A stretch of 64,000 nt of DNA from contig NZ_RQXX01000009.1 of NCBI RefSeq assembly GCF_004011175.1, positions 1 through 64,000 of the forward strand, read 5' to 3'. Below, piece by piece: positions 33,753-42,801 of this stretch; the first letter of the stretch is position 1, and every line of letters begins with the position of its first letter. Origin of the DNA: Mesobaculum littorinae (GTDB lineage: Bacteria; Pseudomonadota; Alphaproteobacteria; Rhodobacterales; Rhodobacteraceae). The position numbers and the translations under genes are program-made. The notes below the pieces were generated by a model, which had not been told where the DNA came from, made no database searches, and worked only from the letters and a program-made list of their open reading frames with translations.

Positions 33753-34742
33753 TCAGCGTTCCTTGACGTAGGGTTGGCCACCGGCGCGCGGCGGGATCGC
33801 CTTGCCCACGAACCCGGCGAGGATCACCACGGTCAGGATGTAGGGCAGGGCCAGGACAAAGGCGTTGGGGATCTCGATCAGGCCCAGGTCGATCACGTTG
33901 AAGCGGTTCGACACGGCCTGGAGGAACCCGAAGAGAAGGCAGGCCCCCAGCGCGTAGACCGGCCGCCACTTGGCGAAGATCAGCGCGGCCAGCGCGATGT
34001 AGCCGCGCCCGGCGGTCATGTCGCGGGTGAACCCAGCGGCAAGCCCGGTGGCAAGGTAGGCACCGGCAAGGCCGCTCAGCAGGCCGCAGATCAGCACGGC
34101 CGCGTAGCGCAGCCGCACCACCGACACGCCGGCGGTGTCGACGGCACCGGGGTTTTCGCCCACTGCCCGCAGCCGCAGGCCGAAGCGGGTGCGAAACAGC
34201 ACCCACCACGTGATCGGCACGGCCAGAAAGCCCACGTAGACCAGGATCGTGTGGCCCGACAGAAGCTCCCAGTAGATCGCGGAGAGGCCCATCCCCGGTG
34301 ACTCGGCCGCGGCGTGGGCGGCCTCGAGCGCATTGGCCCCGGGCAGGTCGATGCTGTTGAATCGGCCGGTCCCCGAAAGCGACGGCGTGCGCCCGCCCTG
34401 GCTGAACCAGTCCTGCGCGATCAGTACGGTCATCCCTGATGCGAGGAAGTTGATCGCAACGCCCGAGATCAGCTGGTCGCCCCGGAAGGTGATCGAGGCC
34501 AGCCCGTGGATTAACGCAAAGATCAGCGCCGCGGCGATCCCTGCCAGAAGCCCCAGCCAGACCGACCCGGTCAGCGCCGCCACGGCCGCCGAGAAGAAGG
34601 CCGCGACCAGCATCTTGCCCTCAAGCCCGATGTCGACGATCCCCGCACGTTCGGAAAACAGGCCGGCGAGGCAGGCGAATAGCAGGGGGATGGCCAGCCG
34701 CACGGTCGAATCGAGGATCTGGATGACGGTCAGAAAATCCAT
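33753..34742 (-). CDS. ABC transporter permease, nucleoside/BMP type (second)
   Basis: A 329-aa inner-membrane permease of the branched-chain amino acid/sugar superfamily, similar to YufQ/NupQ-type nucleoside permeases. It has eight or so hydrophobic helices, the early motif FSERAGIVDIGLEGKML, and the coupling-loop-like segment RLRAVGENPGAVDTAGV. It lies 45 bp downstream of the other permease gene and 4 bp before the PNP gene on the minus strand. Confidence 0.92.
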   Translation of the reverse strand: MDFLTVIQILDSTVRLAIPLLFACLAGLFSERAGIVDIGLEGKMLVAAFFSAAVAALTGSVWLGLLAGIAAALIFALIHGLASITFRGDQLISGVAINFLASGMTVLIAQDWFSQGGRTPSLSGTGRFNSIDLPGANALEAAHAAAESPGMGLSAIYWELLSGHTILVYVGFLAVPITWWVLFRTRFGLRLRAVGENPGAVDTAGVSVVRLRYAAVLICGLLSGLAGAYLATGLAAGFTRDMTAGRGYIALAALIFAKWRPVYALGACLLFGFLQAVSNRFNVIDLGLIEIPNAFVLALPYILTVVILAGFVGKAIPPRAGGQPYVKER

Positions 34743-34787
34743 GGTGCGGGTCCCGGGCTAGGTCGGAAAAGGGGCGGGCAAGGGGCG

Positions 34788-35897
34788 TCAGTCGCCCGCG
34801 GGCTGCGGGGTCGGTTTGCGCCGGCCCCACCGCAGGAACATGCGCGACACCGGATCGCGCACCATGTTGTCGAGCGCCCCGGTGAACAGGATCACCAGCG
34901 CCTGGATCACGACGATCATCTCGCGCGGGACGCTGGTTTCGAACTCCAGCTCGGCCCCGCCCTGGTAGAGCGCGCCGAAGAGGATCGCGGCCAGCAGCAC
35001 GCCCACGGGGTGGCCACGGCCCATCAGCGACACGGCGATGCCCACGAAGCCCGCGCCCAGCACGTTGTCCTGCAACAGCCGTTGCTGTTCGCCCATCACC
35101 GCGTTGATGCCCATGAGCCCCGCCAGGGCGCCCGAGATCAGCATCGTCACCATGACGATCTTCACCTGCGAAATGCCGGCATAGCGCGCGGCGGGCTCGG
35201 ATTGGCCGTAGGCGCGGATCTCGTATCCAAGCCGCGTGCGCCAGATCAGCAGCCACACGAGCCAGCAGGCGGCAAGCCCGACGAGGAAGGAGACATTCAG
35301 GGGCGACCGGCTCCAGTCGATGCCGATGGCGGCAAAGACGTCCTGCGCGAAGGGCAGGCGCGTCGCCTCGGGGAAGCGTGCCGTCTCGGGCGCCATGCCC
35401 GGTGCCTTGAGCGACGAGATCAGCAGATAGACCAGAAGTGCCGAGGCGATGAAGTTGAACATGATCGTGGTGATCACGATGTGGCTGCCGCGCTTGGCCT
35501 GCAGATAGGCCGGAATCGCGGCCCAGGCCGCTCCGAACAGCGCGCCGCCCGCGATCGCGGCGGCCAGGGCGAGGCTCCAGTGCGGCCAGGGCACAAACAG
35601 GCACACCAGCGCCACGCCGAGCGATCCCAGCTGCGCCTGCCCCTCGCCGCCGATGTTGAACAGTTGTGCGTGGAACGCCACCGCGACCGCGAGGCCGGTA
35701 AAGATGAAGTTCGTCGCGTAATAAAGCGTGTAGCCCCAGCCATAGGTCGAGCCGACGGCGCCGCGGACCATGATGGCCATCGCCTCGAACGGGTCTTGCC
35801 CGATCAGAACGACGACGAGGCCCGACACGACCAGCGCCAGCACGAGGTTCAGAAGCGGGATCAGCAGGACGTCGGCCCATTTCGGCATCTTGTCCAT
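34788..35897 (-). CDS. ABC transporter permease, nucleoside/BMP type (first)
   Basis: A 369-aa inner-membrane permease, similar to YufP/NupP. The motif FNIGGEGQAQLGSLGVAL after the second helix and YEIRAYGQSEPAARYAGI (interaction with the ATPase) are typical. The extracytoplasmic loop around residues 155-190 is larger than in the partner permease. It is encoded 62 bp after the ATPase gene in the minus-strand nucleoside-uptake operon. Confidence 0.92.
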   Translation of the reverse strand: MDKMPKWADVLLIPLLNLVLALVVSGLVVVLIGQDPFEAMAIMVRGAVGSTYGWGYTLYYATNFIFTGLAVAVAFHAQLFNIGGEGQAQLGSLGVALVCLFVPWPHWSLALAAAIAGGALFGAAWAAIPAYLQAKRGSHIVITTIMFNFIASALLVYLLISSLKAPGMAPETARFPEATRLPFAQDVFAAIGIDWSRSPLNVSFLVGLAACWLVWLLIWRTRLGYEIRAYGQSEPAARYAGISQVKIVMVTMLISGALAGLMGINAVMGEQQRLLQDNVLGAGFVGIAVSLMGRGHPVGVLLAAILFGALYQGGAELEFETSVPREMIVVIQALVILFTGALDNMVRDPVSRMFLRWGRRKPTPQPAGD

Positions 35898-35959
35898 CAG
35901 GCCGCGCCCTCCATGGGCAGGGGGCGGGCGGACCCGGGCAGGTGGGGCGCTTGCATCGC

Positions 35960-37627
35960 TCAGCTTTCCTTGTGGGGATCGCCCGAGGGATGGGCGAGGT
36001 TGCGCTCGACCTCGGCGATGTCGTGATCGCCGCCGGTGTCGGAGATCCCCGCCATCATCAGGCCAAGTTCGCGTTCGTCGGTTTCCGAGGGCAGGCGTTC
36101 GCCCATCAGGCGGCCGTCGAACATCACCGCGATGCGGTCCGACAGCGACATGATCTCGTCCAGCTCGACCGAGACCAGCAAGATCGCCTTGCCCTGATCG
36201 CGCAGGGCGACGATCTGCTCGTGGATGAACTCGATCGCGCCGATATCGACGCCGCGGGTTGGCTGCCCCACCAGCAGAAGGTCGGGATTGCGCTCAAGCT
36301 CGCGGGCGATGACGATCTTCTGCTGGTTGCCGCCCGAGAAGTTCCGCGCCTCCTGCCACGCATTCGCGGGGCGGACGTCGAACTTGGCGATCTTGGCTTC
36401 GGTATCGGCGCGGATCGCCGCCTGGTCCATCAGCGGACCGCGGTTATAGGCGGGATCGTCGTGATAGCCGAAGGCCACGTTCTCCCACGCGTAGAAGTTC
36501 ATGATGAGCCCCTCGCGCTGGCGGTCCTCGGGGACGTGACCGATGCCGCGGCGGCGCCGGGTGCGGGCGTCGGACCGGGTGCCCGTCAGATCGATGGGCT
36601 CGCCGTTGACCAGAACGCGGCCCTGGCCTTCGCGCATGCCGCCCAGCACCTCGAGCAGTTCCGACTGCCCGTTGCCGGCGACCCCGGCGATGCCCAGGAT
36701 CTCGCCCCGGCGCACGTCCAGCGACACGCCGCGCAGACGTTCGACGCCCTGGCTGTCGACGACGCGCAGATCCTCGACCTGAAGCACCGGCGCGCCGGGC
36801 TGGGCGGCGGTCTTGTCGACGCGCAGCAGCACCTTGCGGCCCACCATCAGCTCGGCCAGTTCCTCGGGGCTGGTGTCGGCGGTGCGCACGGTTGCGGTCA
36901 TCTCGCCGCGGCGCATCACGCTGACGGTATCGGTCGTCTCCATGATCTCGCGCAGCTTGTGCGTGATCAGGATGATCGTCTTGCCCTCGCGTTTCAGCCC
37001 GTCGAGGATGCGGAACAGGTGGTCCGCCTCGGCCGGGGTCAGAACGCCGGTGGGTTCGTCGAGGATAAGGATGTCGGCCTGCCGGTAGAGCGCCTTGAGG
37101 ATCTCGACCCGCTGCTGCATGCCGACGCCCAGATCCTCGATCTTGGCGTCGGGCTCGACGTGAAGCTCGTATTCGTCCGAAAGCTGTTTCAGAAGCTTGC
37201 GGGCCTTGGCGAGAGACGGGCGCAGAAGGGCGCCGTCCTCGGCCCCCAGCACCACGTTCTCAAGCACAGTGAAATTCTCGACCAGCTTGAAGTGCTGGAA
37301 CACCATGCCGATGCCGGCCGAAATCGCGGCCTGGCTGTCGGGGATGGCGGTCTGTTTCCCGTGAATCCGGATCTCGCCCGCGTCGGCCTTGTAAAAGCCG
37401 TAGAGGATCGACATCAGCGTCGATTTCCCGGCCCCGTTCTCGCCGATGATGCCGTGGATCGTGCCCGGCATGACGCGGATCGCGATATCCTTGTTGGCCT
37501 GCACCGGCCCGAAGGATTTCGAGATTCCCCGCAGCTCGATCGCAGGGGTGGCCCCGTCGCCCCGGTTGCCGGGCGACGGGTCGGGGGCGGCGCCGGGCCG
37601 CCCCGTGTCTGTGTCCTGGAAAGCCAA
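35960..37627 (-). CDS. ABC transporter ATP-binding protein with two nucleotide-binding domains (nucleoside uptake)
   Basis: A 555-aa protein with two fused ABC ATPase domains. Domain 1 has Walker A GENGAGKS, signature-like LGVGMQQRVEIL and Walker B ILILDEPTGVLTP. Domain 2 has a degenerate Walker A GVAGNGQS, signature FSGGNQQKI and a Walker B in which LVGQPTRGVD replaces the usual acidic pair. This asymmetry is the rule in the YufO/NupO family and suggests one active site. The N-terminal 25 residues and C-terminal 40 are extra. It lies between the binding-protein gene (5 bp gap) and the permeases. Confidence 0.94.
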   Translation of the reverse strand: MAFQDTDTGRPGAAPDPSPGNRGDGATPAIELRGISKSFGPVQANKDIAIRVMPGTIHGIIGENGAGKSTLMSILYGFYKADAGEIRIHGKQTAIPDSQAAISAGIGMVFQHFKLVENFTVLENVVLGAEDGALLRPSLAKARKLLKQLSDEYELHVEPDAKIEDLGVGMQQRVEILKALYRQADILILDEPTGVLTPAEADHLFRILDGLKREGKTIILITHKLREIMETTDTVSVMRRGEMTATVRTADTSPEELAELMVGRKVLLRVDKTAAQPGAPVLQVEDLRVVDSQGVERLRGVSLDVRRGEILGIAGVAGNGQSELLEVLGGMREGQGRVLVNGEPIDLTGTRSDARTRRRRGIGHVPEDRQREGLIMNFYAWENVAFGYHDDPAYNRGPLMDQAAIRADTEAKIAKFDVRPANAWQEARNFSGGNQQKIVIARELERNPDLLLVGQPTRGVDIGAIEFIHEQIVALRDQGKAILLVSVELDEIMSLSDRIAVMFDGRLMGERLPSETDERELGLMMAGISDTGGDHDIAEVERNLAHPSGDPHKES

Positions 37628-37632
37628 GGGGC

Positions 37633-38622
37633 TTACATCACCGGGCAGGAGTCGTCCGAGGTGTAGTCGTGCACCTCGATCTCGCCCGAGGCGATTCCTT
37701 CCATTGCCTCTTCCACGGCCGATTTCATCTCGTCGGTGATGAGCTCTTCGTTGTACTCGTCCACGGCGTAGCCCACGCCGTCATCCTGAATGCCGAGGAT
37801 GTTGATCCCGGGCTCGATCTCTTCGCCCATCTCGAAGGCGTTGTAGACGGCGTTGTCCACCCGCTTGGTCATCGAGGTCAGGACCTTGCCGGGGTGCATG
37901 TAGTTCTGGTTGCTGTCGACGCCGATCGACAGGATGTCTTCGTCCGCGGCGGTCTGAAGGACCCCCACGCCCGAGCCGCCCGCCGCGGCAAAGACCACGT
38001 CCGAGCCCTGGCCGATCTGGGCGCGCGTCAGCTCGCCCGCCTTCACCGGGTCGTTCCATGCCGCGGGGGTGGTCCCGGTCATGTTCTGCACGATCTCGAT
38101 GTCGGGGTTCACCGCCTTGGCGCCCTGGGCATAGCCGCAAGCGAACTTGTGGATCAGCGGTACGTCCATCCCGCCGACGAAGCTGACCGTGCCGGTCTCG
38201 GACGCCATCGCGGCGATCATGCCGACCAGGTACGACCCCTGATGTTCGGAAAAGATGATCGACTGCACGTTGGGCTGTTCGACGACGCCGTCGATGATCA
38301 CGAACTTGGTGTCGGGATAGTCGGGGGCGACCTTTTCCAGCGTCGAGGTGTTGGCGAATCCCAGCACCACGACCGGGTTGGCGCCGCGCTCGGCCATGCG
38401 GCGCATGGTCTGTTCACGCTGCGCTTCGGACTGAAGCTCGGTCTCCATGTAGTCGCCGCCGGTTTCCTCGACCCAGCGCTGCGCGCCGGTATAGGCGCTT
38501 TCGTTGAACGATTTGTCGAACTTGCCGCCGAGGTCGATGACGAGCCCCGGTTCGGCCAGCGCGGCGCCGGCCGACAGGGCCAGCGTGGCGGCTGCGCCGA
38601 GAAACTTCGTGAGTGCGGTCAT
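37633..38622 (-). CDS. BMP family substrate-binding protein (nucleoside uptake)
   Basis: A 329-aa exported binding protein (signal MTALTKFLGAAATLALSAGAALA) of the BMP/PnrA family, with GLVIDLGGKFDKSFNESAYTGA, VGFVGGMDVPL-type region (TVSFVGGMDVPLIHKFACGY), AAGGSGVGVLQTA and IGVDSNQNYMHPGKVLTSM. It should deliver purine nucleosides to the ABC permease. The last residues SDDSCPVM include a cysteine. First gene of the five-gene nucleoside operon. No lipobox cysteine is present, so it is periplasmic rather than a lipoprotein. Confidence 0.94.
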   Translation of the reverse strand: MTALTKFLGAAATLALSAGAALAEPGLVIDLGGKFDKSFNESAYTGAQRWVEETGGDYMETELQSEAQREQTMRRMAERGANPVVVLGFANTSTLEKVAPDYPDTKFVIIDGVVEQPNVQSIIFSEHQGSYLVGMIAAMASETGTVSFVGGMDVPLIHKFACGYAQGAKAVNPDIEIVQNMTGTTPAAWNDPVKAGELTRAQIGQGSDVVFAAAGGSGVGVLQTAADEDILSIGVDSNQNYMHPGKVLTSMTKRVDNAVYNAFEMGEEIEPGINILGIQDDGVGYAVDEYNEELITDEMKSAVEEAMEGIASGEIEVHDYTSDDSCPVM

Positions 38623-38716
38623 GTGAATCTCCCAGGTTTTTAATTGCGGGGCCCCGGCCTCCGCGCGCCGGGGGACCAGACCCCGTGACCGCGCGTTGCC
38701 ACGCAATCCATTGGCG

Positions 38717-38746
38717 AATAAGGCCGCAGCGACCCCATAGGGTCAA
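38717..38746 (-). promoter_or_regulatory. Probable sigma-70-like promoter of the nucleoside operon with operator dyad
   Basis: On the minus strand TTGACC (38741-38746) and CTTATT (38717-38722) are 18 bp apart, about 95-125 bp before the binding-protein start. The dyad GACCC-CATA-GGGTC (38731-38744) covers the -35 end and part of the spacer, a place where a repressor could block the promoter. Confidence 0.4.
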
Positions 38747-38857
38747 TAGCTTTTTCCGGATCTCACGCATGGTTCACAGGCACTTGCCCGCAGAATGGGC
38801 GCATGACGTACCGTCAGTGGCGATGGCCCGGACTCTGGTCCGCGCGATCTGGCGAGG

Positions 38858-39292
38858 TCAGGCGGGCGACAGCATCCGCCGCATCGCGATCGCGTCGATG
38901 CGCCCGCCGCCGGGGCGGTCGTAGTAGCCCCGCCGCTGGCCGGATACCTCCCACCCCGCCGCCGCGTAAAGCGCCCGGGCAGCAATGTTTTCGGCCGAAA
39001 CTTCAAGATGCGCGACCCGGGCGCCGCCCTGCTGCGCGGCGGTTTCGAACGCGGTCAGCGCCGCGCGCCCGTGGCCCCGGCGCCGCGCGGCGGGGTCGAC
39101 GGCGAGGGTCAGAAGCTCGGCTTCGTCCAGCACCGCGCGGCCCAGGGCGAACCCGTGCGGGACGCAACGCAGAAAGACGCCCGGGGCCCCCATCAGCGCG
39201 GCGAAGTCCGCAGCGCTCCATGGCCGGGGCACCTCCATCGCGGCGGCATGCAGGCGTGCCAAAGCGACGGGATCGGCGTCGGGCAGCGTCAT
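38858..39292 (-). CDS. rimI: GNAT acetyltransferase, RimI-like
   Basis: A 144-aa GNAT protein with the acetyl-CoA loop RRRGHGRAALTAFE (about residues 70-83), the catalytic-side VSAENIAARALYAAAGWEVSGQRRGYYDRP and LLTLAVDP. RimI acetylates the N-terminus of ribosomal protein S18. It is encoded downstream of tsaB, a pairing conserved in many bacteria, with a 54-bp gap. Confidence 0.88.
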   Translation of the reverse strand: MTLPDADPVALARLHAAAMEVPRPWSAADFAALMGAPGVFLRCVPHGFALGRAVLDEAELLTLAVDPAARRRGHGRAALTAFETAAQQGGARVAHLEVSAENIAARALYAAAGWEVSGQRRGYYDRPGGGRIDAIAMRRMLSPA

Positions 39293-39346
39293 CGGGGAAG
39301 GGTCATGCGCGCAGGGGCCACAGGAGCGGTCTCAAGGAAGCGGCGA

Positions 39347-40012
39347 TCATGGCAAGAGCTGCGGCGGCGCGTCGCGCGGCGGCGCGGCGTCGGCGGGCCG
39401 AAGGTAAAGCGGGGCGGGGCGGTCGAAGGGCGGCGTGGCCCGCGCGGCGAGTCGTGCGATGGCCACGGCCGCCGGGTACGCCGGCGTGCCGGCCTGTGCG
39501 TCGAGGCGGCGGGCAAGGGGGGCGGCCGCGTGGCCCAGGCAGGTCAGCCCGGGGCGAGACAGGCCTTCGGGCAAGGTATCCTCGGTCGCGATGATGGGGG
39601 CGCCGTCGGGCGGTGCGATCAGAAGCGTCCCGCGCCGCCCGTCGAGGCTGACGAGCACTGGTGCATCTGTTCCGTGGGCCAGGGCGTCGAACATGGTCAC
39701 GCCGATGGCCGGAATCTTGAGCGACAGCGACAGCCCCCGCGCGGCCGCGACGGCGATGCGCACGCCGGTAAAGTTGCCGGGCCCGGTGCCGACCCCGATC
39801 CGCGCCAGATCGCTCCAGCCCGCGCCGCCCTCGGCCAGGATCTCTTCGAGCAGGGGAAACAGGCGTTCGGCCTGTCCCTTCGACATCTCCTCGGTGCGGG
39901 CGGCGATCACCGTGTCGCCCGACAGCAAAGCGGCCGCGCAATGCGCGGCCGATGTGTCGAACCCCAGGACGAGCCCGCCGTCCGGGCCCGCGGCAGGCGA
40001 CGGCTCAGGCAA
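39347..40012 (-). CDS. tsaB: tRNA threonylcarbamoyladenosine biosynthesis protein TsaB
   Basis: A 221-aa ASKHA-fold protein that partners TsaD for t6A37 modification of tRNA. The N-terminal LGFDTSAAHCAAALL, the central GTGPGNFTGVRIAVAAARGLS and LDGRRGTLLIAP are characteristic. The start is a TTG at 40012 whose first bases overlap the nfuA end (TGA at 40005-40007); no closer ATG precedes the conserved N-terminus. It precedes rimI. Confidence 0.92.
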   Translation of the reverse strand: MPEPSPAAGPDGGLVLGFDTSAAHCAAALLSGDTVIAARTEEMSKGQAERLFPLLEEILAEGGAGWSDLARIGVGTGPGNFTGVRIAVAAARGLSLSLKIPAIGVTMFDALAHGTDAPVLVSLDGRRGTLLIAPPDGAPIIATEDTLPEGLSRPGLTCLGHAAAPLARRLDAQAGTPAYPAAVAIARLAARATPPFDRPAPLYLRPADAAPPRDAPPQLLP

Positions 40013-40562
40013 CCGGCCGGACCTCGACCACCTCGGGGATGTAGTGGCGCAAGAGGTTCTCGATCCCCATCTTCAGCGTCAGGGTCGAAGAGGGGCAGCC
40101 CGCGCAGGCGCCCTGCATATGCAGGTAGACGACGCCGCGGTCGAAGCCGTGGAACGTGATGTCGCCGCCGTCCTGCGCAACGGCGGGGCGCACGCGGGTG
40201 TCCAGCAGTTCCTTGATCTGGCCTACGATTTCACCGTCGGGCCCGTCATGGACCGCATGATCGACGGTGCCGCTGGTGCCCGACATCACCGGCTGCCCGG
40301 ACTGGTAGTGCTCCATGATCGCGCCGAGGACGGCGGGCTTGATATGGTCCCACTCGACATCGTCGGTCTTGGTCACGGTCACGAAATCGGTGCCGAAGAA
40401 CACGCCGCTGACACCGCCCGCGGCAAAGATCCGCGCGGCCAGCGGCGATTTCTCGGCCGCTTCGACACTGGGGAAATCGGCCGTCCCGGCGTCGAGCACG
40501 GATTGCCCGGGCAGGAATTTCAACGTCGCCGGGTTCGGCGTGGATTCGGTCTGGATGAACAT
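40005..40562 (-). CDS. NfuA/NifU-like Fe-S scaffold or carrier protein
   Basis: A 185-aa protein: N-terminal Nfu_N domain (MFIQTESTPNPATLKFLPGQ, about 1-90) and C-terminal NifU-type domain with the cluster-binding CxxC in GACAGCPSSTLTLKMGIENLLRH. It delivers [4Fe-4S] clusters to apo-proteins in the cytosol. The start at 40562 begins the conserved MFIQTE. It overlaps tsaB at its 3' end. Confidence 0.94.
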   Translation of the reverse strand: MFIQTESTPNPATLKFLPGQSVLDAGTADFPSVEAAEKSPLAARIFAAGGVSGVFFGTDFVTVTKTDDVEWDHIKPAVLGAIMEHYQSGQPVMSGTSGTVDHAVHDGPDGEIVGQIKELLDTRVRPAVAQDGGDITFHGFDRGVVYLHMQGACAGCPSSTLTLKMGIENLLRHYIPEVVEVRPVA

Positions 40563-40700
40563 GTCTCTGCCTCCTGTCGCCCTCCCCATGTGCGCCCTGG
40601 GGGGCATGAAGTCAATAGTTTGGAACGGTTCTAAATCCGGGGGCCGGTGCGGCGGTCGCGCCGGGACGTGGTCGCGGGGGGCTGCCTCCGGCCCGCGCCC

Positions 40701-41156
40701 TCAGGTGACGGCCTCGAGCCCCTCTTTCGACAGCTCGCCCGGGACGATGGTGATCGGCACGGGCAGGGTGCCCGAGCTGCGCGACAGCTGGGTGACCAGC
40801 GGACCGGGCCCGTTCTTGTCGGTTCCGGCGCCCAGCACCAGAACGCCCACGTCGGGGTCCTCGCGGATCTGGGCCAGGATCTCGGGCACGGGTTCGCCTT
40901 CGCGGATCACCAGCTCGGGCTCGACGCCCTGCTTGTCGCGCATCCACTTGGCGAAGACCTCGAAATGGGCGCGGATGCGTTCGCGCGCCTCTTCGCGCAT
41001 GATCTCGCCGACGCCGATCCAGTGGTTGAACTCGTCCGGCGGGATGACCGACAGGATCTCGACCCCGCCGCCGGTCTTGGCGGCCCGCATCGCCGCGAAC
41101 CGCATCGCGTTCAGGCATTCGCGGGTGTCGTCGAGGATGACGAGGAACTTGCGCAT
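40701..41156 (-). CDS. Universal stress protein family (UspA)
   Basis: A 151-aa Usp domain starting MRKFLVILDDTRECLNAMRFA. The nucleotide-loop region GVLVLGAGTDKNGPGPL followed by a VPITIVPG strand is present but with a variant G-x2-G-x9 pattern, so ATP binding is uncertain. It is cytosolic and probably involved in stress survival. It is encoded between holA and nfuA on the minus strand, with gaps of 92 and 138 bp. Confidence 0.88.
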   Translation of the reverse strand: MRKFLVILDDTRECLNAMRFAAMRAAKTGGGVEILSVIPPDEFNHWIGVGEIMREEARERIRAHFEVFAKWMRDKQGVEPELVIREGEPVPEILAQIREDPDVGVLVLGAGTDKNGPGPLVTQLSRSSGTLPVPITIVPGELSKEGLEAVT

Positions 41157-41248
41157 GAAAGGGCTCCTTCCCTTTAACCGGCCGGAGTGTGGCGCAACCC
41201 GAAGGGGGTGTCCACCGACGCCGTGACGGCGCGTATGTCGCGACCCGG

Positions 41249-42268
41249 CTAGCGCGCCATCATCGACAGCCGGATCAGCGCGCGCTCCATCACCGCCATC
41301 TGCGGCGCCCGCGCGGCCGAGCGCAGCGTCAGGTCGCAGTCGACCAGCAGGCTCAGCGCCTGCTCCAGCTTGATCGCGCCCCAGCCCTGCGCCTGCCGCA
41401 GCATCCGGTCGCGCCGCGGGCCGAAGACCGGCGGCCGCAGCTTGGCGATGCCCGAGCCCGGGCCGCCGGGGTCGGAGGCGGCCGCGTAAAGCTGGCGGAA
41501 ATGGCGGACCGCGCCGATGCACAGGGATGTGGGCGAGGTGCCCTGCGCCTCGATCCGGCTCATCAGGCGGCCGATATCGGCGGTGCGCGCCTCGGCCGCG
41601 GCATTGAGCAGGTCGTCGAGCGCCGCCTCGGTCGAGGCGGGGGCGCAGGCGGTGACGTCCTCCGACGACAGGGGCGAGGTGTCGCCGTGCTTGTATAGCC
41701 CCAGCTTCTCGATAGTCTGCGCCAGGTCGCCGGGCCCCACGGCGCGGGCCAGCGATTCGAGATCACCCATCGCGTCGCGGCCCACATCCCGCAGGCCGGC
41801 CTTGGACAGCATTGCCTCGATTTCGTCGCGGCCGGGCGGGTCGTCGTAGATGCCGATGGCCGCGGCCGAGCGGTGGCTTTCGAATAGCTTGCGCAGCTTC
41901 GAGCGTGCGGGCAGGACGCCGGCGGTCACGACCAGCTGGGCGTCGCCCTCGCGCCAGTCGGCAAGCGCGGACTTGATCGGATCGGTCAGCCCGTCGCCCG
42001 CCTCTTCGATCAGCACGACGCGCGGCCCGGGAAAGAATCCCTGTTCGCGCAGCGCGTCGACGGCAAGCGTGGGGTCGCGGCGCAGGTCGGCGGCGGTGAT
42101 GCGGGTAAGCCGCATCTCGGCCTCGCCTTCGGGTCCGACGATCGTGCCGACCAGTTCGGCCCGCTTCATCGCCACGCGCATCGCGTCGCCACCATATAGC
42201 AGCGCGCCCGCGGCGCCGGAGGGCGGCCGCCGGATGAAGGCGGCGCCATCGCGCGACGACAGCTTCAT
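41249..42268 (-). CDS. holA: DNA polymerase III delta subunit
   Basis: A 339-aa protein of the HolA family that opens the sliding clamp as part of the clamp loader. N-terminal LLYGGDAMRVAMKRAEL, FFPGPRVVLIEEAGDGLTD and the middle DDPPGRDEIEAMLSKAG with the C-terminal AIKLEQALSLLVDCDLTLRSAA are typical of alphaproteobacterial delta subunits. It overlaps lptE by 4 bp; the order leuS-lptE-holA is widely conserved. Confidence 0.93.
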   Translation of the reverse strand: MKLSSRDGAAFIRRPPSGAAGALLYGGDAMRVAMKRAELVGTIVGPEGEAEMRLTRITAADLRRDPTLAVDALREQGFFPGPRVVLIEEAGDGLTDPIKSALADWREGDAQLVVTAGVLPARSKLRKLFESHRSAAAIGIYDDPPGRDEIEAMLSKAGLRDVGRDAMGDLESLARAVGPGDLAQTIEKLGLYKHGDTSPLSSEDVTACAPASTEAALDDLLNAAAEARTADIGRLMSRIEAQGTSPTSLCIGAVRHFRQLYAAASDPGGPGSGIAKLRPPVFGPRRDRMLRQAQGWGAIKLEQALSLLVDCDLTLRSAARAPQMAVMERALIRLSMMAR

Positions 42269-42801
42269 GCGCGCCAGTCGGCCGCCGTCGCCAGCAGCCT
42301 TTGCGTCAGACGGTCGGCCAGGATCACCATCAGCCGTTCCCGCGCGGCGGTGCGCGCGGTCTGCACCGAAACGGGATTGCCCGCGCTGGTGCCGCGGGCG
42401 GCGTCGAAGACCGGGGCCGAATACCCGGTGAAGCTTTCCACCTCGCCCGAGGAGACGAGGGCGCCGTCGCTGGACCGGGTCAGGCGATAGGTGACGCGGC
42501 CCAACACCTGGTAGCGTGTGATTTCCTGGTCCGGGCTGACGCCCAGCCCGTCCTCGCCCACGTAGATGTCGGCGGCGAGACGGTATTGCGGGGCCTGCGG
42601 CAGGCCCAGCCGCTCTTCCAGCCGCTGGACGAGCACATAGCCCTCGGGGTCGTCGGGCGGATCGACGGCGATGGCCCCCCGCAGGCCCTCGGACGCGCCG
42701 CCGGGCCCATAGGCCGGGCGGAAGCCACAGGCGCCCAGAAGGGCCGCCGCCCCCGCCGCGGCCCCGCCGCGCAGCAGGCTGCGGCGATCAGACCACGACA
42801 T
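42265..42801 (-). CDS. lptE: LPS-assembly lipoprotein LptE
   Basis: A 178-aa lipoprotein that helps LptD insert LPS in the outer membrane. The signal [25 protein letters not shown] ends in lipobox LLGAC (Cys25), and the mature start [11 protein letters not shown] is the alphaproteobacterial LptE signature. The DRRSLLRGG before the hydrophobic stretch looks like a twin-arginine motif, so export could be through Tat rather than Sec. It overlaps the end of leuS by 14 bp and holA by 4 bp. Confidence 0.9.
   Translation of the reverse strand: MSWSDRRSLLRGGAAAGAAALLGACGFRPAYGPGGASEGLRGAIAVDPPDDPEGYVLVQRLEERLGLPQAPQYRLAADIYVGEDGLGVSPDQEITRYQVLGRVTYRLTRSSDGALVSSGEVESFTGYSAPVFDAARGTSAGNPVSVQTARTAARERLMVILADRLTQRLLATAADWRA

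Noticed and set aside
35466-35477. GTGATCAC copy inside the permease gene
   Set aside because: A single 8-mer in coding sequence without the TTT/AAA flanks or a second palindrome; expected by chance.
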